From assembly GCA_019637795.1 (NCBI GenBank), contig JAHBUY010000002.1:682001-746000 (forward strand): a stretch of DNA of 64,000 nt, in the 5' to 3' direction. The notes below the pieces were generated by a model that did no database searches, was not told the DNA's origin, and saw only the letters and a list, made by a program, of their open reading frames with translations. Both the position numbers and the translations under genes were made by a program. The DNA is from a bacterium (GTDB lineage: Bacteria > Desulfobacterota > Binatia > HRBIN30 > CADEER01). Shown piece by piece: positions 42,290 through 52,681 of the stretch. Every line of letters begins with the position of its first letter. Positions within the stretch are counted from its first letter, which is position 1.

Positions 42290-44599
42290 TCAGAACAGGG
42301 ACAGTTGGCGTTGGGCGCCGGTGAGGGTGTCGAAGTCGGTGCCGAGGAAGCGGAGGATGGCGTCGCCGACCGGTTTGAGTTGGTGGTCGACGTAGTGAGC
42401 GTAGTCGGGGGCGGCGGTTTCCTCGCCGGCCGGCTCGGGTCCCTTGTGGGTCATCGTGTAGGTGACGATGCGGCCGGCGCCCTCGCCGAGGAGGCGGGCG
42501 GCGCGGACGTGTGGCGGGGTGGTCTTGGTGTAGGCGTCGAGGTCCTTTCGCACCGCCTTGCGGTAGGCGAGGGCGTCGTCGTGGCGGCCGGCGCGCAGGT
42601 CGGCGACGAACTGGCGGACGAACGCGTCGACCGGCTGATCGGCGAAGACCCGTTCCAGGAGGCCGAGTTGGAAGCGCTTGCTGACCTCGCTCCAATCGCG
42701 GCGCACCGATTCGAGGCCGACGAACTCGATGTGGGTGCGGCCGTCCGGGTCGCGCAGCAGGCCGGCGTAGCGCTTCTTGCTGCCGGTCCTGCCGCTGCGC
42801 ACCTCGGGCAGGAAGAAGCGCAGGTAGAGCTTCTCGAACTCGAGGTCGAGGTGGCTCTCGCAGCCGAAGCGGTCGCGGACGATCTGCGCCACGGCGTCGC
42901 CGATGGCGAGGCGCAGCGTGTCGGCGTGGGCGAGGGCGGTGGCGGGCTCGATGTCGCCGGCGTGGACGAAGAGCGAATCGGTGTCGCCGTAGATGACGCG
43001 GTGGCCGGCGGCGGCGGCGATCTCGGCGGCGGCGCGGATGAGCAACTGGCCGAAGTGGGTGATGGCGTTCGAGACCGCGGGCGAGAAGAGGCGCGAGGCG
43101 CCGGCGCCGAGCACGCCGTACAGCGAATTCATGAGGATCTTGATGGCGTGCGACTTGACGCCGCGGCCCGCGCGCTTCGCTTCCTCGCGGGCGGCGCCGA
43201 GTTGCTCGACCAGCTCGGGGAGGATGCCGCGCTCGTCGCGGCGGAAGCGGGCGCCGTTGGGAGCGACGATGGCATCGCTGTGGTCGCCTGCCGGCAGCAG
43301 CGCCAGCGGATCGAGATTGAAGGTGCGGATGATGCTCGGGTACAGGCTCTTGAAGTCGAAGACGAGGACGTTGCGGTAGAGGCCGGGGACGGAGTCCATC
43401 ACGTAGCCGCCGGTCAGGCGCGCGTCGCCGACGTCGGCGCCGACCGACGGGGCGACGCGGCCGCGCTGGCGCAGGGCGCCGAGATAGAGGGCGTCGACCG
43501 AGGCGATGGCGGCGCTGACGCGATCGAGCGGCATGCCGGTGAGCAGGCTGCGCTCGACGGCGAGCTCGATGAGCCCGGTCTGCGCCAGGATGTCGCTCAC
43601 CAGGCGCGCGTCCTCGAGGTTGTAGGCGACGAAGCGCTCGGGATCGTCGTGGTAGGCGCGCAGGATCGCCTCGGCGCGGTGGTTGCCGCCGCCGATCAGC
43701 TTGCCGCGGCCGAGGAGCGTCCGGGCGGCCGTCTCGAGGCGGTAGTCCGGGAGGCGGATGAAGGCGCCGTGCAGCAGCGACAGGCCGTCGAGCACCAGGC
43801 GGCCGTGGGTGATGGCGCGGGCGCCGCGCGTGTAGCCGAGCTCGCGCCGCAGCTCGAACGGCTCGTCGCTGCGGCCGATCGGGAAGGGCAGATTGTAGTG
43901 GCGGGCGCGGCGGGCGAGCACCGCGAGGTCGAACTCGGCGACGTTCCAGCCGGTGATGACGTCGGGATCGAGCTCGTCGAGGTAGGCGAGGAAGCGCTGC
44001 AGCAGCGCGCGCTCCGAGTGCACCGGCTCGGCGTGCGGGAAGGCGTGCTGGTGGACGATCAGCACCCGGCTGAGCTGCGGGGCATGGAGCGCGATCGACA
44101 GCACCTGGTTGGCCTGCGGATCGGTCTCGATGTCGATCGACAGCACCTTGAGGGCCGGCGTCCAGTGACAGGGGCCGAGTGTCGGATTGCGGAACACCAG
44201 CCCGAGGCGCTCCCGTGGCTCGCTGGCGCCCTCGATGCGGAGGGCGCCGCGGATGCCGCGGTCGATGAGATAGCGGCTGGCGAAGCGCACGTCGGCTTCG
44301 AAGCACTCGACGCCGGCGGCTTCGAGTCGGGTGCGCAGCGCCGGCACGTCGCCGGGCACCGCCAGGGTGATCCGCGCCACCGGTTCGCCGGCGAAGGTGC
44401 GGAGCGGGGTGTCCTCGAGCCCGAGCCCGGGCATGACGGCGTCGACGCGTGCCCGGTCGGCGGCGCGGACGAAGAAGTAGGGGCGGACGCGGTCGTCGAT
44501 GACGAGGAACGGGCGGCCGTTCTCCAGCACGCCGTACAGCCGCACCTCGGGGACGCCGGCGCGGATCCGATAGGTCGGCGTCAGGATGAAGCCGCGCAT
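42290..44599 (-). CDS. polB: Family B DNA polymerase (Pol II-like)
   Basis: 769 residues. The 3'-5' exonuclease motif I is LSIDIETD (D156, E158), with GWNVAEFDLAVL and YNLEDARLV as motifs II/III; the polymerase motifs are DFKSLYPSII (A), KILMNSLYG (B) and YGDTDSLF (C), so both activities should be intact. The extreme C-terminus QRQLSLF is a sliding-clamp binding motif, as in E. coli Pol II (damage-inducible repair/restart polymerase). Length matches Pol II (783). Monocistronic; no LexA box was recognised upstream. Confidence 0.95.
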   Translation of the reverse strand: MRGFILTPTYRIRAGVPEVRLYGVLENGRPFLVIDDRVRPYFFVRAADRARVDAVMPGLGLEDTPLRTFAGEPVARITLAVPGDVPALRTRLEAAGVECFEADVRFASRYLIDRGIRGALRIEGASEPRERLGLVFRNPTLGPCHWTPALKVLSIDIETDPQANQVLSIALHAPQLSRVLIVHQHAFPHAEPVHSERALLQRFLAYLDELDPDVITGWNVAEFDLAVLARRARHYNLPFPIGRSDEPFELRRELGYTRGARAITHGRLVLDGLSLLHGAFIRLPDYRLETAARTLLGRGKLIGGGNHRAEAILRAYHDDPERFVAYNLEDARLVSDILAQTGLIELAVERSLLTGMPLDRVSAAIASVDALYLGALRQRGRVAPSVGADVGDARLTGGYVMDSVPGLYRNVLVFDFKSLYPSIIRTFNLDPLALLPAGDHSDAIVAPNGARFRRDERGILPELVEQLGAAREEAKRAGRGVKSHAIKILMNSLYGVLGAGASRLFSPAVSNAITHFGQLLIRAAAEIAAAAGHRVIYGDTDSLFVHAGDIEPATALAHADTLRLAIGDAVAQIVRDRFGCESHLDLEFEKLYLRFFLPEVRSGRTGSKKRYAGLLRDPDGRTHIEFVGLESVRRDWSEVSKRFQLGLLERVFADQPVDAFVRQFVADLRAGRHDDALAYRKAVRKDLDAYTKTTPPHVRAARLLGEGAGRIVTYTMTHKGPEPAGEETAAPDYAHYVDHQLKPVGDAILRFLGTDFDTLTGAQRQLSLF

Positions 44600-44664
44600 T
44601 GGGCCAGCCGACTACCGCGCGAGGACGGCGTCGGCGCGGTGCCGCGATCGCCTCTCGAGCGCCG

Positions 44665-45129
44665 TCACCGACTCGCGCTGACCGGGCCGCCGGGGAAGAG
44701 CTGGTCGACCATCGAGCCGACCTTCGACTCGGTCGAATCGTAGATGCGGGTGGTCAGCGCCGTACCGGCCTTCGGGGCGTCGTAGAGCGCGTCGCCCACC
44801 TCGACCCCGTCGCGATACACGGTGATCCTGGCAAGCGACATGTACGGCGTGAAGTCCCAGGACCAGCGCGCGTAGTACGTGGACGTGAGGGGGCAGGCGG
44901 TCGGCGGCGAGCCGGGCGGCAACCTCTTCACCGCCAGCCCTTTGCGCTCGAGTGCCGACGTGAAGGCCGGCAGGAAGCTCTGGTCGACTGTTGGATCCTC
45001 GATGACGCACACGGTCCGCGGGTCCGTCGCCTGCAGCGTCACGGGCCGGGCGGTCTGGGTGATCGTGCACCCGCCCAACAGCAGGGACAGCCCCACGGTG
45101 GCGAATCGCTTTCGCGTCCAGTCGTGCAC
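44665..45129 (-). CDS. Sbal_3080-type lipoprotein
   Basis: 154 residues from a GTG at 45129 preceded by AAGGAGGG. Signal with lipobox LLLGGCTITQ (about residue 20). The body has TVCVIEDPTVDQSFLPAFTSALERKG, CPLTSTYYARWSWDFTPYMSLARITVYRDG and GDALYD, the pattern of the Sbal_3080 lipoprotein family, whose function is unknown. An upstream in-frame Met would give a longer product without a signal peptide and is rejected. Confidence 0.82.
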   Translation of the reverse strand: MHDWTRKRFATVGLSLLLGGCTITQTARPVTLQATDPRTVCVIEDPTVDQSFLPAFTSALERKGLAVKRLPPGSPPTACPLTSTYYARWSWDFTPYMSLARITVYRDGVEVGDALYDAPKAGTALTTRIYDSTESKVGSMVDQLFPGGPVSASR

Positions 45130-45294
45130 TGCCAAGCCCTCCTTCGACCCCGAGCGGCGGCGGCCTGTCTCCCGGCAACGGGCGATCGCGGGGCTCGTCC
45201 CGGCCGGCAGTGCCAGACATGGCAACGTGGCGCCCCGGTTGTCCAGCGCCGAGGTGACGTGGCGAACCGGCATCACCGCTTCGATGCGAAGCGC

Positions 45295-46746
45295 CTACGG
45301 CTCGTCCGCCGGTGCGATCTCCTCCTCCTCCGGCACCCCGCCCAGGGTGAGCTGGCGCGGAACGCGGTCGATCATCTCGACCGGGCCCACCTCCTGATCG
45401 CTGCCGGCGCCGAGGTCCTTGAAGCGGCGCGCCGACACCAGGAGGCGCGATTCCAGCGAGCCGGCGGCGCGGTTGTAGGCCTGGATCGCGGCGTCGAGCC
45501 CCTTGCGCACGCCGTCGAAGTGGTCGGCGAGGATGACGACGCGCTCGTACATCTCCTTGCCGAGGGCGCTGATCCGCTGCGCGTTCTCGGCCAGCACCTC
45601 CTGGCGCCAGCCGTAGGCGACGGCGCGCAGCAGGGCGATGAGGGTCGTCGGGCTGGCGGGGATGACCTTCTGCTCGACTCCGTACTCGATCAGCGCCGGA
45701 TCGACCTGCAGCGCGGCGCTGAAGAAGGTCTCGCCGGGCAGGAACATGACGACGAACTCGGGCGTCGCCTCGAACTGGCTCTGGTAGGACTTGGTGCCGA
45801 GCTTGAGCATGTGGGCGCGCACCTGGCGCGCGTGATCGCGCAGGTGCGCTTCGCGCTTGGCGTCGTCGCCCGCCTCGAGCGCTTCGAGATAGGCGCCGAG
45901 CGGCACCTTGGCATCGATCACCACCTGCTTGCCGCCGGGGAGACGGACGACGACGTCGGGGCGGAAGCGGCCGTCGTCGGTGGTGGCGACGCGTTGCTCC
46001 TCGAAGTCGCAGTAGGCGACCATGCCGGCCATCTCGACCACCCGGCGGAGCTGGATCTCGCCCCAGCGGCCGCGCACCGCCGGGGCTCGCAGGGCCTTCA
46101 CCAGGTTGGCGGTCTCCGCCTGCAGCCGGAGCTGCGTGTCGGCGAGCGATTTCACCTGCTCGCTGAGCGAGGCGTAGTGGCCGATGCGCTGCTTTTCGAC
46201 CTCCTCGATGCGGTGGCCGACGAGCTGCAAGTGCTCGCGGATCGGCTGTACCAGGTCGGCGATCGCCTTCTGTCGCGTCTCGAGCTCCCCGCTGGCGCCC
46301 TTCTGGAACTCGCCCAGAGAGGCGCGGGCGAGCTCGAGGAACGACTGGTTGTTGCGGCGCAGCGCCTCGGCCGATAGCGACGCGAAGGCCTCCCGCAGTT
46401 GCTGTTCGGCGTCGCGCAGCAGGCCGATCTTCTCGTCCGCCGCCGCTCGCTCGCTCTCCGCCCGGGCGGCGAGGCGGGCCTGTTGGGCGCGCGACTCGGC
46501 CAACTGGTCCCGCAGTGCCCCGGCCTCCTGGCGCGCCTGGTCGCGTTCGCCCTCGAGACCGGTCACCCGCTGCGACCGCTCCTCGAGCCGGCTCTCGTAG
46601 GCGCTCGCCCGCGCCCGTGCGATCAGCCAACCCAGCAGCAGGCCCAACGCCAGGCCCACGGCGACGGCGGCAGTCAGGAGCGCCATCGGATCGAGCTGAC
46701 GGAGCGCATCGAATGCGGTCGACGGCATCGGGGCGCAGATTGCCAC
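45295..46746 (-). CDS. rmuC: DNA recombination protein RmuC
   Basis: 483 residues (or 477 from MPSTAF): N-terminal membrane helix (about 22-42), long coiled coil (about 50-215), then the RmuC nuclease-like domain [46 protein letters not shown] (restriction-endonuclease-like D...xAK core) and [16 protein letters not shown]. It limits recombination at inverted repeats in E. coli; recent work links it to anti-transposon/phage defence. Confidence 0.93.
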   Translation of the reverse strand: MAICAPMPSTAFDALRQLDPMALLTAAVAVGLALGLLLGWLIARARASAYESRLEERSQRVTGLEGERDQARQEAGALRDQLAESRAQQARLAARAESERAAADEKIGLLRDAEQQLREAFASLSAEALRRNNQSFLELARASLGEFQKGASGELETRQKAIADLVQPIREHLQLVGHRIEEVEKQRIGHYASLSEQVKSLADTQLRLQAETANLVKALRAPAVRGRWGEIQLRRVVEMAGMVAYCDFEEQRVATTDDGRFRPDVVVRLPGGKQVVIDAKVPLGAYLEALEAGDDAKREAHLRDHARQVRAHMLKLGTKSYQSQFEATPEFVVMFLPGETFFSAALQVDPALIEYGVEQKVIPASPTTLIALLRAVAYGWRQEVLAENAQRISALGKEMYERVVILADHFDGVRKGLDAAIQAYNRAAGSLESRLLVSARRFKDLGAGSDQEVGPVEMIDRVPRQLTLGGVPEEEEIAPADEP

Positions 46747-46750
46747 CTTT

Positions 46751-46800
46751 CACCGCGGAGGGACACAGAGGCCGCTGTGCCCTGCTTCGCCTCCGCGGTG
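46751..46800. repeat. Degenerate inverted-repeat element
   Basis: CACCGCGGAGG (46751-46761) and its exact complement (46790-46800), with a shorter ACACAG/CTGTGC pairing inside. The wording resembles the arms of the 29224-29368 repeat (CACCACGGAGG...ACACGGAGG), so it looks like a decayed, shortened copy between rmuC and the DUF507 pair. Confidence 0.5.
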
Positions 46801-46838
46801 CGATTGATGCGGGCCGGGGTCGGCGCTATGGTCGCCGG

Positions 46839-47114
46839 ATGCACGTTCCCGAGGCGGCCATCAACCGGCTCGCCGACGAGGTGGTTCAGAGCCTCGTCCA
46901 CGCCGGCTTCATCAAGCCGAAGGTGGCGGAGAAGCAGTTGGTGGCGAGGGTCGCGCGCCTGCTGCTCGAGAACCTGCGGGCCGAGCAGGAGATCGAGGAA
47001 GAGGCCGAGCGCGCGGCGCAGAAGCTGGGCCGCCAGGCGCTCGGCATGGACCAGCGGGAGCTGATGAAGGGACTCAAGATCCGCATCGCCAAGGAACGGG
47101 GTTTTATCCTGTGA
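46839..47114 (+). CDS. DUF507 family protein (first of pair)
   Basis: 91 residues, all-helical, with LVARVARLLLENLRAEQEIEEEAERAAQKLGRQALGMDQREL and the terminal KIRIAKERGFIL that recurs in DUF507 proteins. Function unknown. The stop overlaps the GTG of a second DUF507 gene (GTGA), indicating a hetero-oligomeric pair. Both precede groES. Confidence 0.85.
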   Translation: MHVPEAAINRLADEVVQSLVHAGFIKPKVAEKQLVARVARLLLENLRAEQEIEEEAERAAQKLGRQALGMDQRELMKGLKIRIAKERGFIL

Positions 47115-47383
47115 TCCGGTTCAGCGAAGGGCGGCTCTCCCATCTCTCGCACCAGGTGCTGTCGATCTTCCGCGCCGAGGGGTTGGCGGACATCGAGAAC
47201 GAGCGGTTGGCGCTGCAGGCGATCAAGCGCGCCCTCGAGGGCCAGCACGATCAGAACGCGCGACTCGACGAGATCGTGCGTCGCAAGATCGCCTCGCTGT
47301 CGCGCAAGGTGCCGCCCGGCAGCCACGAGTACGAGATCCTCTACCGCCGCTACATGGAAGAGGAGCAGCGCAAGAAAAGTTGA
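47111..47383 (+). CDS. DUF507 family protein (second of pair)
   Basis: 90 residues from GTG 47111: RFSEGRLSHLSHQVLSIFRAEG, ALQAIKRALEG and the terminal YEILYRRYMEEEQRK. Same fold as the preceding protein but diverged. Tandem DUF507 genes are typical of Deltaproteobacteria-like genomes. The role is not established. Confidence 0.85.
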   Translation: MIRFSEGRLSHLSHQVLSIFRAEGLADIENERLALQAIKRALEGQHDQNARLDEIVRRKIASLSRKVPPGSHEYEILYRRYMEEEQRKKS

Positions 47384-47393
47384 TCCCGACCGG

Positions 47394-47443
47394 TTGACAC
47401 GGGCATCGCCGGACCTACTTGTCCGGCGGCCGATTTTCGGCCG
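47394..47443 (+). promoter_or_regulatory. groESL promoter with two dyads
   Basis: TTGACA (47394-47399), 16-bp spacer and TACTTG (47416-47421). A perfect inverted repeat GCCGGAC-CTACTT-GTCCGGC (47408-47427) straddles the -10, and CGGCCGA-TTT-TCGGCCG (47427-47443) follows near the transcription start. The HrcA CIRCE sequence is not present. These dyads are candidate heat-shock operators. Confidence 0.55.
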
Positions 47444-47514
47444 GGTTGCGTTGAACCCCGCTCAGCGGGACCTACCAAACCAGGACATCACCGAAGGAAG
47501 GAAGGAGAGAGGGT

Positions 47515-47808
47515 ATGAAAATTCGCCCGCTGCAGGATCGCGTCATCGTTCAGCGCGTCCAGGAAGAGGAGAAGACCAAGGGCGGCATCATCATTCCGGA
47601 CACGGCCAAGGAGAAGCCCCAGGAGGGCAAGGTCGTGGCGGTCGGGAAGGGCAAGGTGAACGACGACGGCAAGGTGACGCCGCTCGACGTGAAGGCCGGC
47701 GACCGCATTCTGTTCGGCAAGTACTCGGGTACCGAGGTGAAGATCGATGGGGAGGACTTCCTCATCATGCGCGAGGACGACATCCTCGGCGTGCTCGAAG
47801 GCAAGTAA
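47515..47808 (+). CDS. groES: Co-chaperonin GroES
   Basis: 97 residues, 10-kDa co-chaperonin: [15 protein letters not shown], the mobile-loop [19 protein letters not shown] that contacts GroEL, and the terminal [30 protein letters not shown] ribosome-binding site precedes the ATG. 15-bp gap to groEL. It caps the GroEL ring in ATP-driven protein folding. Confidence 0.98.
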   Translation: MKIRPLQDRVIVQRVQEEEKTKGGIIIPDTAKEKPQEGKVVAVGKGKVNDDGKVTPLDVKAGDRILFGKYSGTEVKIDGEDFLIMREDDILGVLEGK

Positions 47809-49470
<1,662 letters not shown>

Positions 49471-49496
49471 GCCGCGCCGACCAGGCGTGAAGCACC

Positions 49497-49535
49497 AAAG
49501 GCCCGCCGCCGATCCCGGCAGCGGGCCTTTTTCTT
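49497..49535 (+). terminator. Intrinsic terminator after groEL
   Basis: AAAGGCCCGC pairs with GCGGGCCTTT around a 14-nt loop, followed by a TTCTTC-type T-rich tail. The classical form ends the groESL operon. Confidence 0.9.
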
Positions 49536-49539
49536 CTCT

Positions 49540-49858
49540 GCTACCGGGACATCACTGCCTTCGGCGAGGACACGCGCGGCGAGCTCGACGGCGGCCGACT
49601 TCGACCAGCCCCCCGACCGCGATGAACACCAACCCCTGGACGCCGCTGCCCACGCCGACTCCGACCACCACCTTCGTCGAGTCCCCGACGACCCGCGATT
49701 GTGGCGCCGTGCCCGAGCCGGAGCGCTGCGCCAGCGACAGCGAGAGACCAACCCGGCAACGCGCGCACCCGGTACGCCGGTGGCGATGCCGCAGTGCGTT
49801 CAGGAGAGCCACCGCAGCGACCGACTCCGCCGGGCTACAGCGGCGCGCAGGATGCACG
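49540..49858. other. Gene-poor junction after groEL
   Basis: 319 bp with no convincing gene. The plus-strand frame near 49621 reads NTNPWTPLPTPTPTTTFVES, a Pro/Thr linker like those in the secreted protein at 51118-52029, then degenerates. It may be the remnant of a secreted protein cut by the repeat at 49859. Confidence 0.4.
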
Positions 49859-50025
49859 TGCGCGTAGTCCGTATGAGCTGGCGATTTCACATCAACCGCC
49901 AGTATCAGACGTTGGCGACCGGTAGCCCCGAGGAGGCGGCATAGCGTCCTGCCCGCGCCACTGGCAAGGACGAAGCTGGTCCATCAGAGCCACAGCGGCG
50001 GACCAGCGCGGGCCGCGTCTGGGCG
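49859..50025. repeat. 167-bp direct repeat, copy 1
   Basis: Identical in reading to 52307-52473. Starts TGCGCGTAGTCCG and ends GCGTCTGGGCG. It contains two hairpins, CTGGCG/CGCCAG (49878-49902) and GCTGGTCC/GGACCAGC. It supplies the last 13 codons and stop of the minus-strand gene 49984-51063, whose frame is cut exactly at base 50025. Confidence 0.9.
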
Positions 50026-51063
50026 GCCCAGAAGGCGGTGTCCAACCTCATGAATAAAGTTCCAATGAGGCGTCTCATTAATTATGTTGGCGACTACCGT
50101 AGCCGAGGTATAAGGCCAGTTTCCATCCTCGCAGTAGAAATCTAGATCGTTCTGTGGCGTTACCGCGAGATTGTCCGCGACTGTGTAGACTTGAAAGCTG
50201 TCGATCCGCACTCGTTCGCGCACCCCATTTGGAGTCTCTGGATTGTAGGTAGATGCTGCTAGTCTATCGTTCATGAGGGCTATATGCTTTTGAATCCAGT
50301 CCTCAAATGAAAACGTCAGCGAGTAGGCGCTCTGCTGCTTATTGAAGTCATCATATACGTTCTTGTAGACGAATATCTTAAGCGCCAGGGCGTGGGTGTC
50401 GATTGTGAGGTGATTGTTCGAGCTAAAGAGGTCAGGTTGGTTGGGCGTCAGCGCAAAGTCGATCGTACCCACCGCTGCCAACCACGGTCTCTGTAGCTGT
50501 AGGGTGAGCTCAGCGCCAGCCGCAAGGGCCGAGTGGCTACCGGTGGCAACCACCGACCCATTTTCTGTCCATGAGTATGAGAATGCGGTACCCTGTTGCC
50601 CGCCCTTGTTAATGATATGAGCGATATAGGTCACGGTTTCGGCTGGATTCTGACCCACTGCCGGATCCGGCCATCGCTTTCCATCAGGATGTGCTGTATC
50701 AATCACCAGAGCTTCGCAGTTATTTGTTTTGGTTGTCGGCTCGCAAGAGGCGCCGCCGACCGATTCCCAAACCTGATCGCAAAAGCCATGACCGGGACAC
50801 CCCAGATGGTGGCGGCAGTAGCTTGGATACTTTGGTGTCCGTTCGATATATGTCACATCCAAGTCAAACGTCTGTTGGAGCGTGGATAAGGGCAAGCCTT
50901 GGAATAAGAGGCCCGAGGTCGGGAAGCAGTCGCCAGGAACCAGACCGCTTGTTCCGTTGGGCAGCAGTCCAGGGTGCATGCAGACCTGCGCGGAAGCAAC
51001 CGCGGCAGACAAAGCCCAGGCTACGACGGTTCCAGGCAGGACGTTACGGTACAGCCAATTCAT
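49984..51063 (-). CDS. Secreted HExxH protein, truncated at the repeat
   Basis: 359 residues: signal peptide (1-25, VASAQ), Cys-rich N-terminal part, a CARDB/Ig-like adhesion-type module (about 135-225) and a C-terminal metalloprotease-like start with HEVGH (H338-H342). The last 13 residues (347-359) and stop are encoded by the 167-bp repeat, so the catalytic domain is cut just after the zinc motif and the remaining ligands are missing. Codon use is less GC-biased than in surrounding genes, suggesting transfer. Probably non-functional as a peptidase. Confidence 0.75.
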   Translation of the reverse strand: MNWLYRNVLPGTVVAWALSAAVASAQVCMHPGLLPNGTSGLVPGDCFPTSGLLFQGLPLSTLQQTFDLDVTYIERTPKYPSYCRHHLGCPGHGFCDQVWESVGGASCEPTTKTNNCEALVIDTAHPDGKRWPDPAVGQNPAETVTYIAHIINKGGQQGTAFSYSWTENGSVVATGSHSALAAGAELTLQLQRPWLAAVGTIDFALTPNQPDLFSSNNHLTIDTHALALKIFVYKNVYDDFNKQQSAYSLTFSFEDWIQKHIALMNDRLAASTYNPETPNGVRERVRIDSFQVYTVADNLAVTPQNDLDFYCEDGNWPYTSATVVANIINETPHWNFIHEVGHRLLGRPDAARAGPPLWL

Positions 51064-51117
51064 AGTCCCCCCAATATGGTGGGCCGGGCCGGTCCGCGGT
51101 TATTGTGAACGGCTATC

Positions 51118-52029
51118 TTAGGGTTCTGAGGTCGGCTCTATGTCGATCGCGACAAAGACATCGCGATCGAGCAATGTGACGGGCGTCTGTTTCCAGCAAC
51201 CGATAGGATTGCAGTGCTGAGCTACACTCAATACGTAGTTTCCTGGTGGTATGTTATCGAAGGTGAAGATGCCGTTGGCTAGGGAAGAAGTGAGGCCTAG
51301 CGGGGCCAAAACAACGGTGGCGAAGCCAGCCCCACACGGTTCACCAGGAAACTCGTTTACACAGCCCGCCACCTGAAATCCCGGCGAACCGGAGGTGGCG
51401 GTTGGCGTGACGGTGGCAGTGGTAGTCGGCATCGGTGTGGCCCGCTCGATATCGATCGCGATAAAGACGTCGCGATCGACAACCGTGATAGGAGTGTCCT
51501 TCCAACAGCCGATGGAGTTGCATTTCTGCACCACGCTCAACACATAGTCGCCAGGTGGTATCCCCTCGAACGTGAAGTTGCCGTTCGTGAGAGATGACGT
51601 GAGACCGAGGGGTGCCAAAAGGACCGTGGCGAACCCCGTCCCGCATGGTTCTCCCGGGAATTCGTTAACACAGCCCGCGACTGTGAATCTTGGCGAAGCG
51701 GGGGTGGGAGTGGGGGCTTCTGTCTGCGTAAGGATAGGCGTGAGGGTCCCCTCAGTAGGAGACGGACTAACAGGAGGGGAACAGCCGTTGAGTGCCGCTC
51801 CGACTGCCGCGACGAGCTCCGGGATTGTGATCCTCCCGTCGGAGTCAAGATCCAAGGCCGCACATCCACTAGCGGACTGGACCAGCGCCATTTGAACGCC
51901 CGTCAGAAGCTCGTCGATTGCAACCATACCGTTGCCATCGCAGTCGCCGACGCACCGGGCGCTCGCGCCGCTGCCGACTGCGAGCCAAGCTGCAATTACC
52001 GCTTTCCCTATAGACCCGATCCGGAACAT
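51118..52029 (-). CDS. Secreted dockerin-like protein with tandem 84-residue repeats
   Basis: 303 residues: signal peptide (1-24), a dockerin-type double EF-hand (GDCDGNGMVAIDELLTGV and LDLDSDGRITIPELVAAV, about 29-83), a Pro/Thr linker and two near-identical carboxypeptidase-regulatory-like units (112-195 and 215-298), each VAGCVNEFPGEPCG...IPPG.YVLSV...C..IGCWK. The Cys pattern suggests disulfides outside the cell. Such 'GDCxGxG...DELLxGV' proteins abound in Binatota-like genomes. The unit duplication is also visible at DNA level (51136-51387, 51445-51696). Function unknown. Confidence 0.8.
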   Translation of the reverse strand: MFRIGSIGKAVIAAWLAVGSGASARCVGDCDGNGMVAIDELLTGVQMALVQSASGCAALDLDSDGRITIPELVAAVGAALNGCSPPVSPSPTEGTLTPILTQTEAPTPTPASPRFTVAGCVNEFPGEPCGTGFATVLLAPLGLTSSLTNGNFTFEGIPPGDYVLSVVQKCNSIGCWKDTPITVVDRDVFIAIDIERATPMPTTTATVTPTATSGSPGFQVAGCVNEFPGEPCGAGFATVVLAPLGLTSSLANGIFTFDNIPPGNYVLSVAQHCNPIGCWKQTPVTLLDRDVFVAIDIEPTSEP

Positions 52030-52306
52030 GGACCCCCTCGGGTTCGAGATCGCGCGTACGTGAGTCCTTTAGCAGGGCGCCGAACGCTGCGGCAATAGGG
52101 AATTCCCCAAACGTCCCCGCATGTCCGCGAAATAGCGGTCCTGTGCAGCCAAGCACTGGAGGACGCCGAGGGCGCGGGCTGTCCTACACCTCGGGTCACG
52201 CGTTTGTTCCCGACGGGTCCTCGGGTGGTTGGTGACTCGTGCCTGAAGACTGCTGGCCTTCCTTGGACTTCATCCGGTTGATCGACGCAGCATCGAGACG
52301 AGTCTT

Positions 52307-52473
52307 TGCGCGTAGTCCGTATGAGCTGGCGATTTCACATCAACCGCCAGTATCAGACGTTGGCGACCGGTAGCCCCGAGGAGGCGGCATAGCGTCCTGC
52401 CCGCGCCACTGGCAAGGACGAAGCTGGTCCATCAGAGCCACAGCGGCGGACCAGCGCGGGCCGCGTCTGGGCG
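52307..52473. repeat. 167-bp direct repeat, copy 2
   Basis: Same sequence and orientation as 49859-50025; together they bracket 2.28 kb of AT-richer DNA. It lies 47 bp from the end of an IS91-type transposase fragment, so it may be a terminal segment of that element. Confidence 0.9.
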
Positions 52474-52520
52474 CACGGGGGCGACGACGCGACGCCGGGA
52501 GCGCGCCAGGGGTGGCGGAG

Positions 52521-52676
52521 TCAGCTCGGGTCCGCGGACAGGCAGCTCGGGTGAGGTGGGGGCAGCGGCGGTGGCGGCTGAAGGGGCAATCCGAGGTGCG
52601 CCAGGATGCGGGCGATCAGGCGCGGGTCGGCGATGGTCGCCACCAGGCGCCTGCCGCAGGCCGCGCAGGCCAGGAC
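52521..52676 (-). pseudogene. IS91-family transposase, C-terminal fragment
   Basis: About 50 codons, CAACGRRLVATIADPRLIA followed by RILAHLGLPLQPPPPLPPP and a stop at 52521. The zinc-like CxxC, the IxDPxxIxxILxHLGL pattern and the proline tail are the usual end of IS91-type Y2 rolling-circle transposases. The rest of the transposase is missing, replaced upstream by a glycosyltransferase fragment on the other strand. Confidence 0.75.
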
Positions 52677-52681
52677 GGCCG

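Noticed and set aside
47394..47500. CIRCE element upstream of groES
   Set aside because: No TTAGCACTC-N9-GAGTGCTAA-like sequence; the dyads seen are different.
49859..50025. Integron attC site
   Set aside because: Hairpins are present but the core R'/R'' consensus boxes were not found and no intI is near.
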